Made by a program: the position numbers and the translations under genes
Source: an uncultured Acetatifactor sp.
GTDB taxonomy: Bacteria > Bacillota > Clostridia > Lachnospirales > Lachnospiraceae
Assembly: GCA_910588225.1 (NCBI GenBank)
Contig: CAJUQT010000020.1
Coordinates: 12,129 to 61,369 of the forward strand
Direction: 5' to 3'
Length of the DNA: 49,241 bases
Notes under the pieces: generated by a model
Seen by the model: only the letters and a program-made list of their open reading frames with translations
Told to the model about the DNA's origin: nothing
The model's database searches: none
Shown here: positions 32,384 to 41,356 of the stretch, piece after piece
Numbering within the stretch: position 1 is the first letter of the stretch
Layout: each line of letters opens with the position of its first letter

Positions 32384-33745
32384 ATGGACGATGGTGGGCC
32401 TACTGCCAGTATTTTCTTTTTTGTAGTGTTGCTTTTTATTGATATGTTTTTCTATGGATTCGGAGCGGCCATTGACTCCCTGAATGACAAAGAGATTGAA
32501 AGGAGGGCCGAAGAAGATAAGGATAAGAAGTCAGTTCGACTGAAAGCAATCATCAGCAATCCTACAGACTATATTAATACGGCACAGCTGATTACTACTT
32601 TAATCAACATAGTGATCGGAGCGGTTCACCTGAGTCTGCTGCTTCATTCTTTGTCAAATGGTCTTCAGCTTATTACCCAGAAGCGGCTGAAGATGGAAGA
32701 AGTGCCGGCAAATCTGATTTTGATTCTGGCGGCAATCCTTTCCACTTTTGTGCTTCTGTACATAACACTTACGCTGGGGGTTCTGCTTCCGAAAAAGATT
32801 GCGGCCAGATCTCCGGAGAAATGGGCGTATGCCTGCATTACGCCCGTATTTTTTGTCACGAAGCTTCTGGCCTTTTTTACCGGATTTGTCACATTGACCA
32901 CCAACGGGATTCTGAGAATATTCGGCGCAAGCGGGAAGGCGGATGAGACCGATGTGACAGAAGAAATCATCAATATGGTCAACGAGGGACATGAACAGGG
33001 ACTGATTCAGGCCAGTGAGGCGGAGATGATTTCCAATATCTTCGAATTCGGAGACAAGGAAGCGCAGGATATTATGACGCACAGGAAAAATATTGTGGCA
33101 ATCGATGCGGAAACATCTCTGCAAAATGCAATTACCTTCATGATGGAAGGTAAGAATAGTCGTTATCCTGTCTATGAAGAAACCATAGACCATATTATCG
33201 GTATTCTGCATCTGAAGGATGCATTGCGTTTCCATGCGGATGCGGCAAATCTGACCTGTCCGCTGAAGGAGCTGGAGGAACTGATGCGGGATCCGGTATT
33301 CATTCCTCAGACAAAGCATATTGACGAATTGTTCCGGGAGATGCAGGCAGAGAAGCAGCAGATGGTCATTGTGGTGGATGAGTACGGACAGACAGACGGG
33401 CTTGTGGCAATGGAAGATATCCTGGAGGAGATTGTGGGCAATATCCTTGACGAATATGATGAGATAAGCGAATATATTGAAGAGAGAGGCGGGAATGAAT
33501 ATATTGTGGCAGGGAAAACGCCTCTGGAAGAACTGGAGAAGACCTTTGGGATTTCTTTTGAGGAGGAAGAATTTGACACTTTAAACGGCTTCCTGATTTC
33601 CAGGCTGGACAAGATACCGGAGCCGGATGAGAAATTCGATGTGGATTTCGGAGGATACAACTTTAAAATTCAATCCGTTGAACATAAGATGATTCAAAGT
33701 GTGCTGGTCACCAAAGCAAAAGTGCCGCTGCCGGGGGAGACCTGA
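32384..33745 (+). CDS. CNNM (DUF21) / CBS / CorC_HlyC-type membrane protein
   Basis: A 453-residue HlyC/CorC-family protein. The N-terminal DUF21 membrane domain has segments near residues 8-27, 75-100, 112-135 and 145-165. A CBS-domain pair follows (about 215-335: DIMTHRKNIVAIDAETSL and VIVVDEYGQTDGLVAMEDILEEIVG). The CorC_HlyC domain is at the C-terminus (about 350-450). The family is linked to magnesium or cobalt efflux and resistance; the exact ion is not shown. The start at 32384 has GGAGGAAAGG upstream; a TTG 21 bp earlier overlaps that site. It has its own promoter. Copy F of the dispersed palindrome follows 35 bp after the stop. Confidence 0.87.
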   Translation: MDDGGPTASIFFFVVLLFIDMFFYGFGAAIDSLNDKEIERRAEEDKDKKSVRLKAIISNPTDYINTAQLITTLINIVIGAVHLSLLLHSLSNGLQLITQKRLKMEEVPANLILILAAILSTFVLLYITLTLGVLLPKKIAARSPEKWAYACITPVFFVTKLLAFFTGFVTLTTNGILRIFGASGKADETDVTEEIINMVNEGHEQGLIQASEAEMISNIFEFGDKEAQDIMTHRKNIVAIDAETSLQNAITFMMEGKNSRYPVYEETIDHIIGILHLKDALRFHADAANLTCPLKELEELMRDPVFIPQTKHIDELFREMQAEKQQMVIVVDEYGQTDGLVAMEDILEEIVGNILDEYDEISEYIEERGGNEYIVAGKTPLEELEKTFGISFEEEEFDTLNGFLISRLDKIPEPDEKFDVDFGGYNFKIQSVEHKMIQSVLVTKAKVPLPGET

Positions 33746-33780
33746 GAGACGGTAAGGGGCAGGAGCCGGAGTGAAACATA

Positions 33781-33812
33781 GTAACAGATCAGACAGAGTG
33801 ATGAACTGCTGC
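33781..33812. repeat. 32-bp dispersed palindrome, copy F
   Basis: Arms GTAACAGATCAG and ATGAACTGCTGC around the loop ACAGAGTG. It has the same orientation as copy D and several mismatches. It lies between the CNNM/CBS gene and the YebC gene. The direct repeat GAAACATA flanks it at 33772-33779 and 33813-33820. Confidence 0.7.
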
Positions 33813-33850
33813 GAAACATAATCATAAGAGAAATAAGAAGGAGAAAAAGT

Positions 33851-34579
33851 ATGTCAGGACATTCAAAATTTGCAAATATAAAGCATAAAAAGGAAAAAAA
33901 TGATGCGGCAAAGGGTAAGATTTTCACCATTATCGGCAGGGAGATTGCCGTTGCGGTAAAGGAAGGCGGCCCGGATCCCAATAATAATTTCAAGCTTGCT
34001 ACTGTGATTGCCAAGGCGAAAGCCAATAATATGCCCAATGACACTATTGAGAGGGGCATCAAGAAAGCAGCGGGAGATGTGGGCAATGTAAATTACGAAT
34101 ATATCACCTATGAGGGGTACGGCCCTAATGGAATTGCAATTATTGTGGACACGCTTACAGATAATAAAAACCGTACGGCTGCTAATGTCAGAAGTGCTTT
34201 CACAAAAGGGCAGGGAAATATCGGGACCCCCGGCTGCGTCTCTTTTATGTTCGACAAAAAAGGGCAGATTATTATTGACAAAGAGGAATGTGAGCTGGAG
34301 GCGGACGATCTGATGATGACGGCTCTGGATGCGGGAGCGGAAGACTTTAACGAAGAGGAAGACAGTTATGAAGTGCTGACGGATCCTGATAATTTCGACG
34401 CGGTGCGTGAGGCTCTGGAGGGGGCAAAAATTCCCATGATGAGTGCGGAAGTTACAATGATTCCCCAGAATTATGTGGCTCTGACAGAGGAGACCGCAGT
34501 GAAATCTCTTCAGAGAATTTTGGATTTGCTTGACGAGGATGACGATGTTCAGGCGGTATATCATAACTGGGATGAGTAA
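33851..34579 (+). CDS. YebC/PmpR family protein (TACO1-like)
   Basis: A 242-residue member of the broadly conserved YebC family. The opening MSGHSKFANIKHKKEKNDAAKGK is typical, where most homologues have HSKW. The middle has NMPNDTIERGIKKA and YGPNGIAIIVDTLTDNKNRT, and the acidic C-terminal third is complete. Members have been described as DNA-binding regulators and, more recently, as ribosome-associated factors that help translate difficult peptide stretches; the role here is undetermined. GAAGGAGAAAAAGT precedes the ATG. The gene lies between the CBS transporter and a glycosyltransferase with no clear pathway link. Confidence 0.95.
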   Translation: MSGHSKFANIKHKKEKNDAAKGKIFTIIGREIAVAVKEGGPDPNNNFKLATVIAKAKANNMPNDTIERGIKKAAGDVGNVNYEYITYEGYGPNGIAIIVDTLTDNKNRTAANVRSAFTKGQGNIGTPGCVSFMFDKKGQIIIDKEECELEADDLMMTALDAGAEDFNEEEDSYEVLTDPDNFDAVREALEGAKIPMMSAEVTMIPQNYVALTEETAVKSLQRILDLLDEDDDVQAVYHNWDE

Positions 34580-34619
34580 AAGATCTATTTTCCTTCCGTG
34601 GTGAAGAAAGGAATATTTT

Positions 34620-35615
34620 ATGGATAAGCTGGCAATCGTGGTGCCATGTTATAATGAGGAGGAGGTACTAAAGCTTGCCTCCGAAGCTTTGCGGGGGGTT
34701 CTTGCGGACTTAATTGGAAAAGGGAAAATTGCCCGGGACAGCTTCATTTTGTTTGTAAATGACGGCAGCAAAGACCGTACGTGGGAGCTGATAGAGGAAG
34801 AGCACGCGGCATATCCGACACAGGTAAGCGGCGTGAAGCTGGCGGGCAATGTGGGACATCAGTTTGCGCTGACGGCAGGACTGGTTACGGCAAAGGATAT
34901 GTGTGACATAACGATATCCATTGATGCGGACCTGCAGGATGACGTGGCGGTCATTGAAGAGATGATAGATAAGTTCCATGGGGGAAATGATATTGTCTAC
35001 GGCGTCAGAAGAGAGCGGAAAACAGATACCTTTTTCAAAAGGACCACGGCCCAGGCCTTTTATAAGCTGATGGGGCTGATGGGAGTGAAGACAGTATACA
35101 ATCATGCTGATTTCAGACTGATGTCCAGACGGGCTGTGGAGGAATTTTCAAAATATAAGGAAACGAATCTCTTTCTGCGCGGAATGATGCCGCTGATTGG
35201 CTATCAGACAGCCAATGTCTATTACGACCGGAAGGAAAGGGCGGCGGGAGAGTCCAAATATCCTCTGAAAAAAATGCTGGCGCTGGCGTTTAACGGGATT
35301 TCTTCCTTCAGTGTAAAACCTATCAGTCTGATTCTGGGACTGGGCCTGCTGATTATTTTCTTTTCCGTACTGGCACTGATTTATGCACTGTTTTCCTACT
35401 TTACCGGTCATGTGGTACCGGGGTGGACCTCGCTGATTTTGTCCATCTGGTTTCTGGGCGGGCTGCAGCTTCTTGCCATCGGCCTGGTGGGACAGTATAT
35501 CGGGAAGATTTATATTGAGGTAAAGCAGCGTCCCCGTTATAATATTGAAAAGGTACTGTATGGTGCGGCAGATGGAGACAGGGAAAGTTCTGATATGGCA
35601 AACGATAAGGAATGA
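34620..35615 (+). CDS. GT2 family glycosyltransferase, GtrB/DPM1-like with two membrane segments
   Basis: A 331-residue membrane-associated glycosyltransferase that probably transfers a sugar from a nucleotide to a polyprenyl phosphate. The GT-A domain has VVPCYNEEEVL at the start, NDGSKDRTW, the DxD-type SIDADLQDD, and KRTTAQAFYKLMG further on. Two hydrophobic segments near residues 230-260 and 270-300 are followed by YIGKIYIEVKQRPRY and a charged tail. This matches the GtrB/YkcC type that supplies lipid-linked sugars to membrane GT-C enzymes or flips them with GtrA. The next gene, 28 bp downstream, encodes a large polytopic membrane protein and is a natural partner. GAAAGGAATA precedes the start. 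Confidence 0.88.
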   Translation: MDKLAIVVPCYNEEEVLKLASEALRGVLADLIGKGKIARDSFILFVNDGSKDRTWELIEEEHAAYPTQVSGVKLAGNVGHQFALTAGLVTAKDMCDITISIDADLQDDVAVIEEMIDKFHGGNDIVYGVRRERKTDTFFKRTTAQAFYKLMGLMGVKTVYNHADFRLMSRRAVEEFSKYKETNLFLRGMMPLIGYQTANVYYDRKERAAGESKYPLKKMLALAFNGISSFSVKPISLILGLGLLIIFFSVLALIYALFSYFTGHVVPGWTSLILSIWFLGGLQLLAIGLVGQYIGKIYIEVKQRPRYNIEKVLYGAADGDRESSDMANDKE

Positions 35616-35643
35616 AAATACCAGGTGAACCGGAAGGGCTGAA

Positions 35644-37191
35644 ATGAGCTGGAATAAAAATGCATTTAGTTATCTGACATGGTTACTGTATAGTTTTATG
35701 GCAGGCGTTATCCTTATCGCCGTTGGTGCTGAGCTTTGTGCTGAGGCAGGGCTGGCGGCGTACTGGGGGATAGCGCTTGCTGTGTTGTATGGAATAATTG
35801 TCTGTGCAGCTGTTTTTAAGCTTCGCGGGCTGGCGCTTAAGCCATTTTCAGCAGAGAAACGTGGGATTGCGGTTCTGTTCGAAGCCATACTGGTGACTGC
35901 ACTTTTGTCTGCGGGCCTTTTTTTCCGGGTTCAGGGAATGGGAAATGCAGAACTGTCATCCGAATATTACGAAGCCGCGAAAGTGGTGACCGGACAGCGG
36001 ATTCCACAGGTGGTACACGGTGCGTCCTATCTCTACATAAAATTACTGCATGAGGTTTTTGTGCTTTTGGGAAACCATATAGTCAACGGAATCTGGGTTC
36101 AGATTATTCTGCAGATGACAGCATTTCTTCTGCTGTTTTTCGTGATGCGGAAGCTGGCGGGAGAGATAACTGCAGTTGTGACTTTCGGCTTTTTCATGTG
36201 TGCTCCGTATATGATTCGGAATTCGCTTGTACTTTCTCCGGGAATGCTGTATTTTCTGATTTTTATGATTGGCGTTTTTCTGATTACCGGGAGATTCGAG
36301 AGGAAACCGGAGCCGGCATTGTTTTTTCTGGCGGGAATTCTGGCGGCATTCTGCTGTTATCTGGATATAACGGGGGCGCTTCTTCTGGTCTTTGCCGTGG
36401 GGACAATTTTCTGCAGACGGAAAGAAGAGGTGGAAAAGGGAAGGAAACTTGCGTCGCTTTTTCTATGCCTGACGGGAGCAGGCGTGGGATTTCCGGTTTT
36501 TCTGTTTCTGGATGCGATGCTGAGCGGAAAAGCATTCCATGGCGTGGCGGGAGCGTGGTTTGCGCTGTATGCTCCCGAAGGATTTCGGCTGCCGGTGACA
36601 TTTGGCCCCGCAGGTATGAGCCCGGAAGTATGGGTGCTGGCGGGCGCTCTGACTTTCGGCATTTTCAGCTTCTGGTGTCACAGGCAGGAAGAGAGAATCT
36701 CATCAGGTGTGACGGCGCTGTATTTCGTTATGGCGGCGGGATGCTTTGGAATATTCGCGGAAGAGCAGCAGAGCTTTTTTTTCACATATGTTTTGCTGGT
36801 CCTTTTGGCGGGAGTGGGAGTCGCTCAGTGTCTCCGGCCGGAAAATGCGTCGGAAGCTTTGGAGGGAGCCGCCGTACAAAACGGGCTGGAGGATAATCTG
36901 GTTATCGAGGAATTGGGGGACAGCGAGACTGAAATCAGCCCGACTGAAGAGACAGAATTAAGACAGGATTTACCTGTGGAAACAGAGGATGCTGTATTTC
37001 AGCGGGAAAAGGCATTGAAAGAGGAACTGAAAAGAGAAAATGAAAATACGGTGCACAAAGTACATTTTCTGGAAAATCCTCTTCCGGTACCCAAAAAGCA
37101 TGTAAAGCGTGTTATGGATTATCCGTTGCGGTCTGCCCCGGAGGATGATTTTGATTTTACGGTGGCGGAAGAGGACGATTTTGATATCTGA
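35644..37191 (+). CDS. Polytopic membrane protein with acidic cytoplasmic tail, possible GT-C-type transferase
   Basis: A 515-residue protein with about ten hydrophobic segments between residues 10 and 390. A highly charged, Glu-rich tail follows from about 395 to the end, closing with two EDDFDF/I blocks (VAEEDDFDI). Between the third and fourth segments lies FRVQGMGNAELSSEYYEAAKVV, an extracytoplasmic loop with acidic residues, as in lipid-linked-sugar-using glycosyltransferases of the GT-C fold. I could not see a decisive family motif. Its close spacing to the GT2 gene supports a role in surface glycan assembly. The start follows GGAAGGGCTGAA. A hairpin terminator lies 65 bp after the stop. 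Confidence 0.65.
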   Translation: MSWNKNAFSYLTWLLYSFMAGVILIAVGAELCAEAGLAAYWGIALAVLYGIIVCAAVFKLRGLALKPFSAEKRGIAVLFEAILVTALLSAGLFFRVQGMGNAELSSEYYEAAKVVTGQRIPQVVHGASYLYIKLLHEVFVLLGNHIVNGIWVQIILQMTAFLLLFFVMRKLAGEITAVVTFGFFMCAPYMIRNSLVLSPGMLYFLIFMIGVFLITGRFERKPEPALFFLAGILAAFCCYLDITGALLLVFAVGTIFCRRKEEVEKGRKLASLFLCLTGAGVGFPVFLFLDAMLSGKAFHGVAGAWFALYAPEGFRLPVTFGPAGMSPEVWVLAGALTFGIFSFWCHRQEERISSGVTALYFVMAAGCFGIFAEEQQSFFFTYVLLVLLAGVGVAQCLRPENASEALEGAAVQNGLEDNLVIEELGDSETEISPTEETELRQDLPVETEDAVFQREKALKEELKRENENTVHKVHFLENPLPVPKKHVKRVMDYPLRSAPEDDFDFTVAEEDDFDI

Positions 37192-37255
37192 TAGGGAGAA
37201 TCTGTGCTTCGAGAATTACGATTACAGGGATATTTCATATAAAAACGGCAATGCT

Positions 37256-37286
37256 ATCAGGGAGTGTATCAGATACGCTCCCTGAT
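37256..37286 (+). terminator. Hairpin terminator after the membrane-protein gene
   Basis: ATCAGGGAGTGTAT (37256-37269) pairs with ATACGCTCCCTGAT (37273-37286), with one G-T wobble and a 3-nt loop. A weak T-rich stretch follows. It divides the glycosyltransferase pair from tepA. Confidence 0.65.
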
Positions 37287-37357
37287 TATGTAATAGGAAC
37301 AGAAGTGTTCAAAAGACAGATCCAGAACAGAAAAGTTCCTGAGAAAAGGAGAATGGC

Positions 37358-38050
37358 ATGGCCGAGCATAAAGAAGACAGAAAAATAGAGAGAGAAGAGC
37401 ATCGGGACAAAAGAATCGAAGAGACTGGACAGGCGACGCTGGATGAAAGCGGTAAGCTTGGAAATATCCATCTGATATCTATTATCGGAGAGATAGAAGG
37501 ACACGAAAATCTGTCAAATAATTCCAAGACCACAAAATATGAACATATTCTGCCAAGTCTTGCCGCAATCGAAGACAGTAAGGATATACAGGGGGTGCTG
37601 GTCCTTCTGAATACCATGGGCGGAGATGTGGAGGCCGGACTGGCCATTGCGGAGATGATTGCGTCACTGAGCAAGCCTACCGTATCTCTGGTCCTGGGGG
37701 GAAGTCATTCGATTGGTGTACCCATAGCGGTCAGCACGGACTATTCTTATATTGTGCCCACGGGAACCATGGTGATTCACCCGGTGCGGATGAGCGGCAT
37801 GGTCATTGGAGTAGCACAGACATTTGACTACTTTAAGCAGATTCAGGACAGAATTACGGGCTTTGTGTGCAATCACTGCAGCATTAACAAGGATACGCTG
37901 GAGAGTCTGATGACAGAGACCGGCATTCTGACAAAGGATGTGGGAACCATTCTGGTAGGGGAAGAAGCAGTTAAGTACGGGATTATAGATGAGGTGGGCG
38001 GTATTGACAGAGCAATCGCAAAGCTGCATGAAATGATTCCGGAATCGTAA
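37358..38050 (+). CDS. tepA: TepA-like ClpP-class serine protease
   Basis: A 230-residue protein of the ClpP/crotonase fold, related to the Bacillus translocation-enhancing protein TepA. The charged N-terminal 30 residues are followed by IHLISIIGEIEGH, LVLLNTMGGDVEAGLAIAEMI (oxyanion-forming glycines), GGSHSIGVPIAV with the Ser at the nucleophile position, and MVIHPVRMSG with the His. The C-terminal part holds GEEAVKYGIIDEVGG. The family may degrade leader peptides or small cytosolic proteins. Its position just before ftsK mirrors the tepA-spoIIIE neighbourhood of Bacillus, which strengthens the call. AAAAGGAGAATGGC precedes the ATG. Confidence 0.87.
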   Translation: MAEHKEDRKIEREEHRDKRIEETGQATLDESGKLGNIHLISIIGEIEGHENLSNNSKTTKYEHILPSLAAIEDSKDIQGVLVLLNTMGGDVEAGLAIAEMIASLSKPTVSLVLGGSHSIGVPIAVSTDYSYIVPTGTMVIHPVRMSGMVIGVAQTFDYFKQIQDRITGFVCNHCSINKDTLESLMTETGILTKDVGTILVGEEAVKYGIIDEVGGIDRAIAKLHEMIPES

Positions 38051-38064
38051 AATGTCGGAAGGCA

Positions 38065-38204
38065 GTAACAGTTCAGACAGGGCACTGAACTGTTACGAGG
38101 ATGCACACAAAACGCAAAGGAAATGCGTTTTGGCGCCAGAAAGTCTCGCAAAATTGCATAGGAACGCAATTTTGACTTCGCGGCAGGGGTATCTGAACTG
38201 TTAC
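38065..38204. repeat. Composite MITE-like element bearing dispersed palindrome copy D
   Basis: 38065-38096 is the best 32-bp palindrome copy: arms GTAACAGTTCAG and CTGAACTGTTAC with the loop ACAGGGCA. The right arm recurs exactly at 38193-38204, so the 140-bp block begins and ends with perfect 12-bp terminal inverted repeats. Inside are two more hairpins: AAAACGCA/TGCGTTTT (38109-38131) and CAAAATTGC/GCAATTTTG (38150-38175). No coding capacity is seen. It fills the gap between tepA and the ftsK promoter. Confidence 0.7.
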
Positions 38205-38233
38205 GGAAGGCAGTCTTCGAAACAAAATAGATA

Positions 38234-38262
38234 ATGACAAGCAGGACTAAAAATGATATAAT
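38234..38262 (+). promoter_or_regulatory. Promoter for ftsK
   Basis: ATGACA (38234-38239), 17-bp spacer, perfect TATAAT (38257-38262). It gives a leader of about 90 nt before the ftsK ATG. It follows the composite repeat by 29 bp. Confidence 0.75.
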
Positions 38263-38281
38263 TGAAAACGTTGACAAAAGT

Positions 38282-38353
38282 AACCTCTCCCATCCTGCGG
38301 AGACTGTGCGGCGGAGATTCGGTTACACAATCATATCAGAAACAAGAGAGGTT
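38282..38353 (+). promoter_or_regulatory. ftsK leader inverted repeat covering the ribosome site
   Basis: AACCTCTC (38282-38289) is exactly complementary to GAGAGGTT (38346-38353), which contains the ftsK Shine-Dalgarno sequence 10 nt before the ATG. In the mRNA this pairing would hide the ribosome site. The 56-nt region between could fold further. Confidence 0.5.
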
Positions 38354-38361
38354 GATTATAG

Positions 38362-41229
38362 ATGGCTGCTTCCGGCGGAAGAAAATCATCATCTTCAAAT
38401 AAAAGAACGACAAAAAGTGCTTCCGGGGCAAAAAAGACCGGACAGCGGAAGAAAAGCGCCGCACAGGCGGCACAGGAAAGTGCCCTTTTTCATGAAATAG
38501 GGCTGATTGTGCTGTTTGCTGCCATGGTGTTTTTGTTTTGCTGCAATTTTGGGATCATAGGACCTGCAGGCGAGGCAGTAAGCGGAATTTTGTTTGGATT
38601 ATTCGGATTGACGGCCTATGTGATGCCTGTTTTTTTGTTTCTGGCCGCGGCATTCTGGTTTGCAAATGAAGGAAATCCCAGTGCGGCCCGGAAGCTGAGT
38701 GCAGGGATTGTGCTTTTTGTCATGGCAGGCGTAGTCTGCGATCTGGCGGTAAAGGCGGCAGCCGGTATGGAAAAGTATGATGTGAAAGCGCTGTATGAGA
38801 ACTGCCGCATGCAGAAAAACGGCGGCGGCATTCTGGCCGGAAGCTTAAGCTTTCTGCTGCAGAATTATCTGGGTACTTTGGGAACGGTGCTGTTAGTGAT
38901 TCTCTGCTGCGTGGTGAGCTTGATTCTGTTGACAGAGAAATCTCTGCTGAGTACAATGAAGCGTGGCGGCAGCCGTGTTCGTGAACTTTCCAGAGAGGAT
39001 GCCCAGAGGCGGAGAGAGCTGGCGGAGGTCCGCAGACAGGAACAGGCGGAAAATGCATTGAGACGAAGGGAACAGACCAGGGCAAGGCGTCAGGCACAGG
39101 AGGAACAGCGCGCCAGAAAAGCAGAAGAACGCAGGCTGAAGGCGGAAGAAAAGGAAAATGAAAAAATATTGCGGATGGAGAGAAAGGTGTCCGGCGTCAT
39201 GCTGGATACTGCCTTGTCCAGACCTGAGGATGCGGTACAGCGCCGGGATGATATACATGAGATTATGCTGTCCGGGGTGGAACTGACGGAAGCGGAAACC
39301 GGTACCCTGAAGGTTACAGATGTGCGGGAAGCGGAACCGATATCCGAAGAGGCATCTGACCAGCCGGAATTTACTTTTGAAAAAATACGGATACGGGGAG
39401 TACATCAGGTAATGGTAAATGCGGAGGATTATCCGGAGGAAGCTGCTGTTTCCGGACCGAAGCCTGTGGCAAAAGTGCCGGAATTTTCAGCGCCGGAACC
39501 TTCCATGCCGGAGCCGGCTATACGGATACATAAGGAACGGATAATAGATGCGGTGCCTGAGACGGCAGGGGAGGAAGAAGCCGGAGGGCCGCAGATGGAA
39601 GAGGCCGGCAGGCCGAAGGCGGAAGAGGTCTGCAGTCCGAAGGCAGAAGAAGCCGGAGGGTCGCAGATGCAGGAAACCGGCAGGTTGAAGGCGGAAGAAC
39701 ACAGACAGCCGGAGATGGCACAGGGTGTTGAAAGTGCTGTGCCGGCGCCACGGGAGCCAAAGCCTTACGCGTTCCCGCCCATTACCCTGCTCCAAAAAGG
39801 AAAGGCGGCTACAGGAGATTCCGAGCGTGAACTGAAGGAGACGGCCATGCGGCTTCAGCAGACGCTGAACACGTTCGGAGTGAAGGTGACAATTACGGAT
39901 ATCAGTCAGGGGCCCAGCGTAACCCGCTATGAGCTGCAGCCGGAACAGGGAGTAAAGGTTTCAAAAATAGTGGGGCTGGCGGATGACATCAAGTTGAACC
40001 TGGCGGCGATTGATGTGAGAATCGAAGCGCCTATTCCCGGGAAGGCGGCAGTGGGAATCGAAGTACCCAACAAGGAAAATGCTACGGTGTCTCTGCGCGA
40101 TCTGCTGGAGACAAGAGAGTTCCGAGACTTTCAATCCAGTATTGCCTTTGCCGTGGGGAAGGACATTGCGGGAAAAGTGGTGGTATCCGATATTGCCAAA
40201 ATGCCGCATATGCTCATTGCGGGAGCCACAGGTTCCGGCAAATCTGTCTGTATCAACACATTGATTATGAGTATTCTGTATAAAGCACATCCGGATGATG
40301 TCAAGCTGATTATGGTGGATCCGAAGGTGGTGGAGCTGAGCATCTATAACGGTATCCCCCATTTATTGATTCCGGTTGTGACAGACCCCAAAAAAGCATC
40401 TGCAGCACTGCACTGGGGCGTGTCCGAGATGGAGGACAGGTATCGGAAATTTGCGGACTTTAATGTGAGAGATTTGAAAGGATACAATAAAAAAGTGCAG
40501 GCCATGCGGGAGAAGGGAGATGAAAATGCTCCCGGGAAGCTTCCGCAGATTATCATTATTGTGGACGAGCTTGCGGATCTGATGATGGTATGCCCAGGGG
40601 AAGTGGAGGAATCCATCTGTCGTTTGGCTCAGCTGGCCAGAGCCTGCGGGATTCATCTGATCATTGCCACACAGCGCCCCAGCGTGGATGTAATCACCGG
40701 TCTGATTAAGGCCAACATGCCCAGCCGTGTTGCATTTTCTGTATCCAGCGGTGTGGATTCCCGGACAATTCTGGATATGGTTGGTGCCGAGAAGCTTCTG
40801 GGAAAAGGAGATATGCTTTTCTATCCCCAGGGTTATTCCAAACCGGCCCGGGTTCAGGGAGCCTTTGTATCTGATCAGGAGGTGTCAGATGTGGTTGACT
40901 TCCTGAAGAATCAGGTTTTGGGAAATACATATGTGGAGGAGATTGAAGAAAAAATCGCCAGTATGGGGAATTCGGCGGCAGGCGGCAAGGCTTCCGGGGG
41001 AAGTGATGTGGATGAGTTCTTTGAAAAGGCGGCGCGTCTGATCATTGATAAGGACAAAGCTTCCATAGGCATGCTGCAGAGAGCTCTTCAGGTTGGATTT
41101 AACAGAGCCGCAAGAATTATGGATCAGCTCTGTCAGTATGGTGTGGTAGGGGAGGAAGAAGGGACGAAGCCCAGGAAAATCCTTATGAGTCCCGAACAGT
41201 TTGAGCAGTTGCGGGAGGAGATGATGTAA
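38362..41229 (+). CDS. ftsK: FtsK/SpoIIIE family DNA translocase
   Basis: Membrane-anchored ATP-driven DNA pump that clears chromosomes from the division or sporulation septum. The 955-residue protein has a basic Ser/Lys N-terminus, four membrane segments (about residues 45-190), and a long charged linker. Near residues 400-455 the linker holds an imperfect repeat of AEEAGG-PQMEEAGRPK type. The motor follows: Walker A GATGSGKS (621-628), Walker B IIIVDELADLM (Asp 735) and ATQRPSVDVITGLIKANMPSR. The C-terminal winged gamma domain ends in PRKILMSPEQFEQLREEMM. The tepA neighbourhood suggests the SpoIIIE role, but FtsK versus SpoIIIE cannot be separated by sequence alone. The start has AAGAGAGG 10 nt upstream. 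Confidence 0.95.
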   Translation: MAASGGRKSSSSNKRTTKSASGAKKTGQRKKSAAQAAQESALFHEIGLIVLFAAMVFLFCCNFGIIGPAGEAVSGILFGLFGLTAYVMPVFLFLAAAFWFANEGNPSAARKLSAGIVLFVMAGVVCDLAVKAAAGMEKYDVKALYENCRMQKNGGGILAGSLSFLLQNYLGTLGTVLLVILCCVVSLILLTEKSLLSTMKRGGSRVRELSREDAQRRRELAEVRRQEQAENALRRREQTRARRQAQEEQRARKAEERRLKAEEKENEKILRMERKVSGVMLDTALSRPEDAVQRRDDIHEIMLSGVELTEAETGTLKVTDVREAEPISEEASDQPEFTFEKIRIRGVHQVMVNAEDYPEEAAVSGPKPVAKVPEFSAPEPSMPEPAIRIHKERIIDAVPETAGEEEAGGPQMEEAGRPKAEEVCSPKAEEAGGSQMQETGRLKAEEHRQPEMAQGVESAVPAPREPKPYAFPPITLLQKGKAATGDSERELKETAMRLQQTLNTFGVKVTITDISQGPSVTRYELQPEQGVKVSKIVGLADDIKLNLAAIDVRIEAPIPGKAAVGIEVPNKENATVSLRDLLETREFRDFQSSIAFAVGKDIAGKVVVSDIAKMPHMLIAGATGSGKSVCINTLIMSILYKAHPDDVKLIMVDPKVVELSIYNGIPHLLIPVVTDPKKASAALHWGVSEMEDRYRKFADFNVRDLKGYNKKVQAMREKGDENAPGKLPQIIIIVDELADLMMVCPGEVEESICRLAQLARACGIHLIIATQRPSVDVITGLIKANMPSRVAFSVSSGVDSRTILDMVGAEKLLGKGDMLFYPQGYSKPARVQGAFVSDQEVSDVVDFLKNQVLGNTYVEEIEEKIASMGNSAAGGKASGGSDVDEFFEKAARLIIDKDKASIGMLQRALQVGFNRAARIMDQLCQYGVVGEEEGTKPRKILMSPEQFEQLREEMM

Positions 41230-41356
41230 GGCGGACAGCTGCAACAACCAGGAACTATTAAGACAGGCCGTTTGGCTGTCGCAGGAGCAGTTATGCCAGG
41301 TAATGAGTTTGAATGGCTGCGGATTGGACAGAAATAAATGTGAAAAAGGAGAATGC

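Noticed and set aside
39560..39720. Repetitive segment in ftsK considered as an inserted element
   Set aside because: It is an in-frame imperfect repeat in the disordered linker between membrane and motor domains, which is commonly low complexity in this family.
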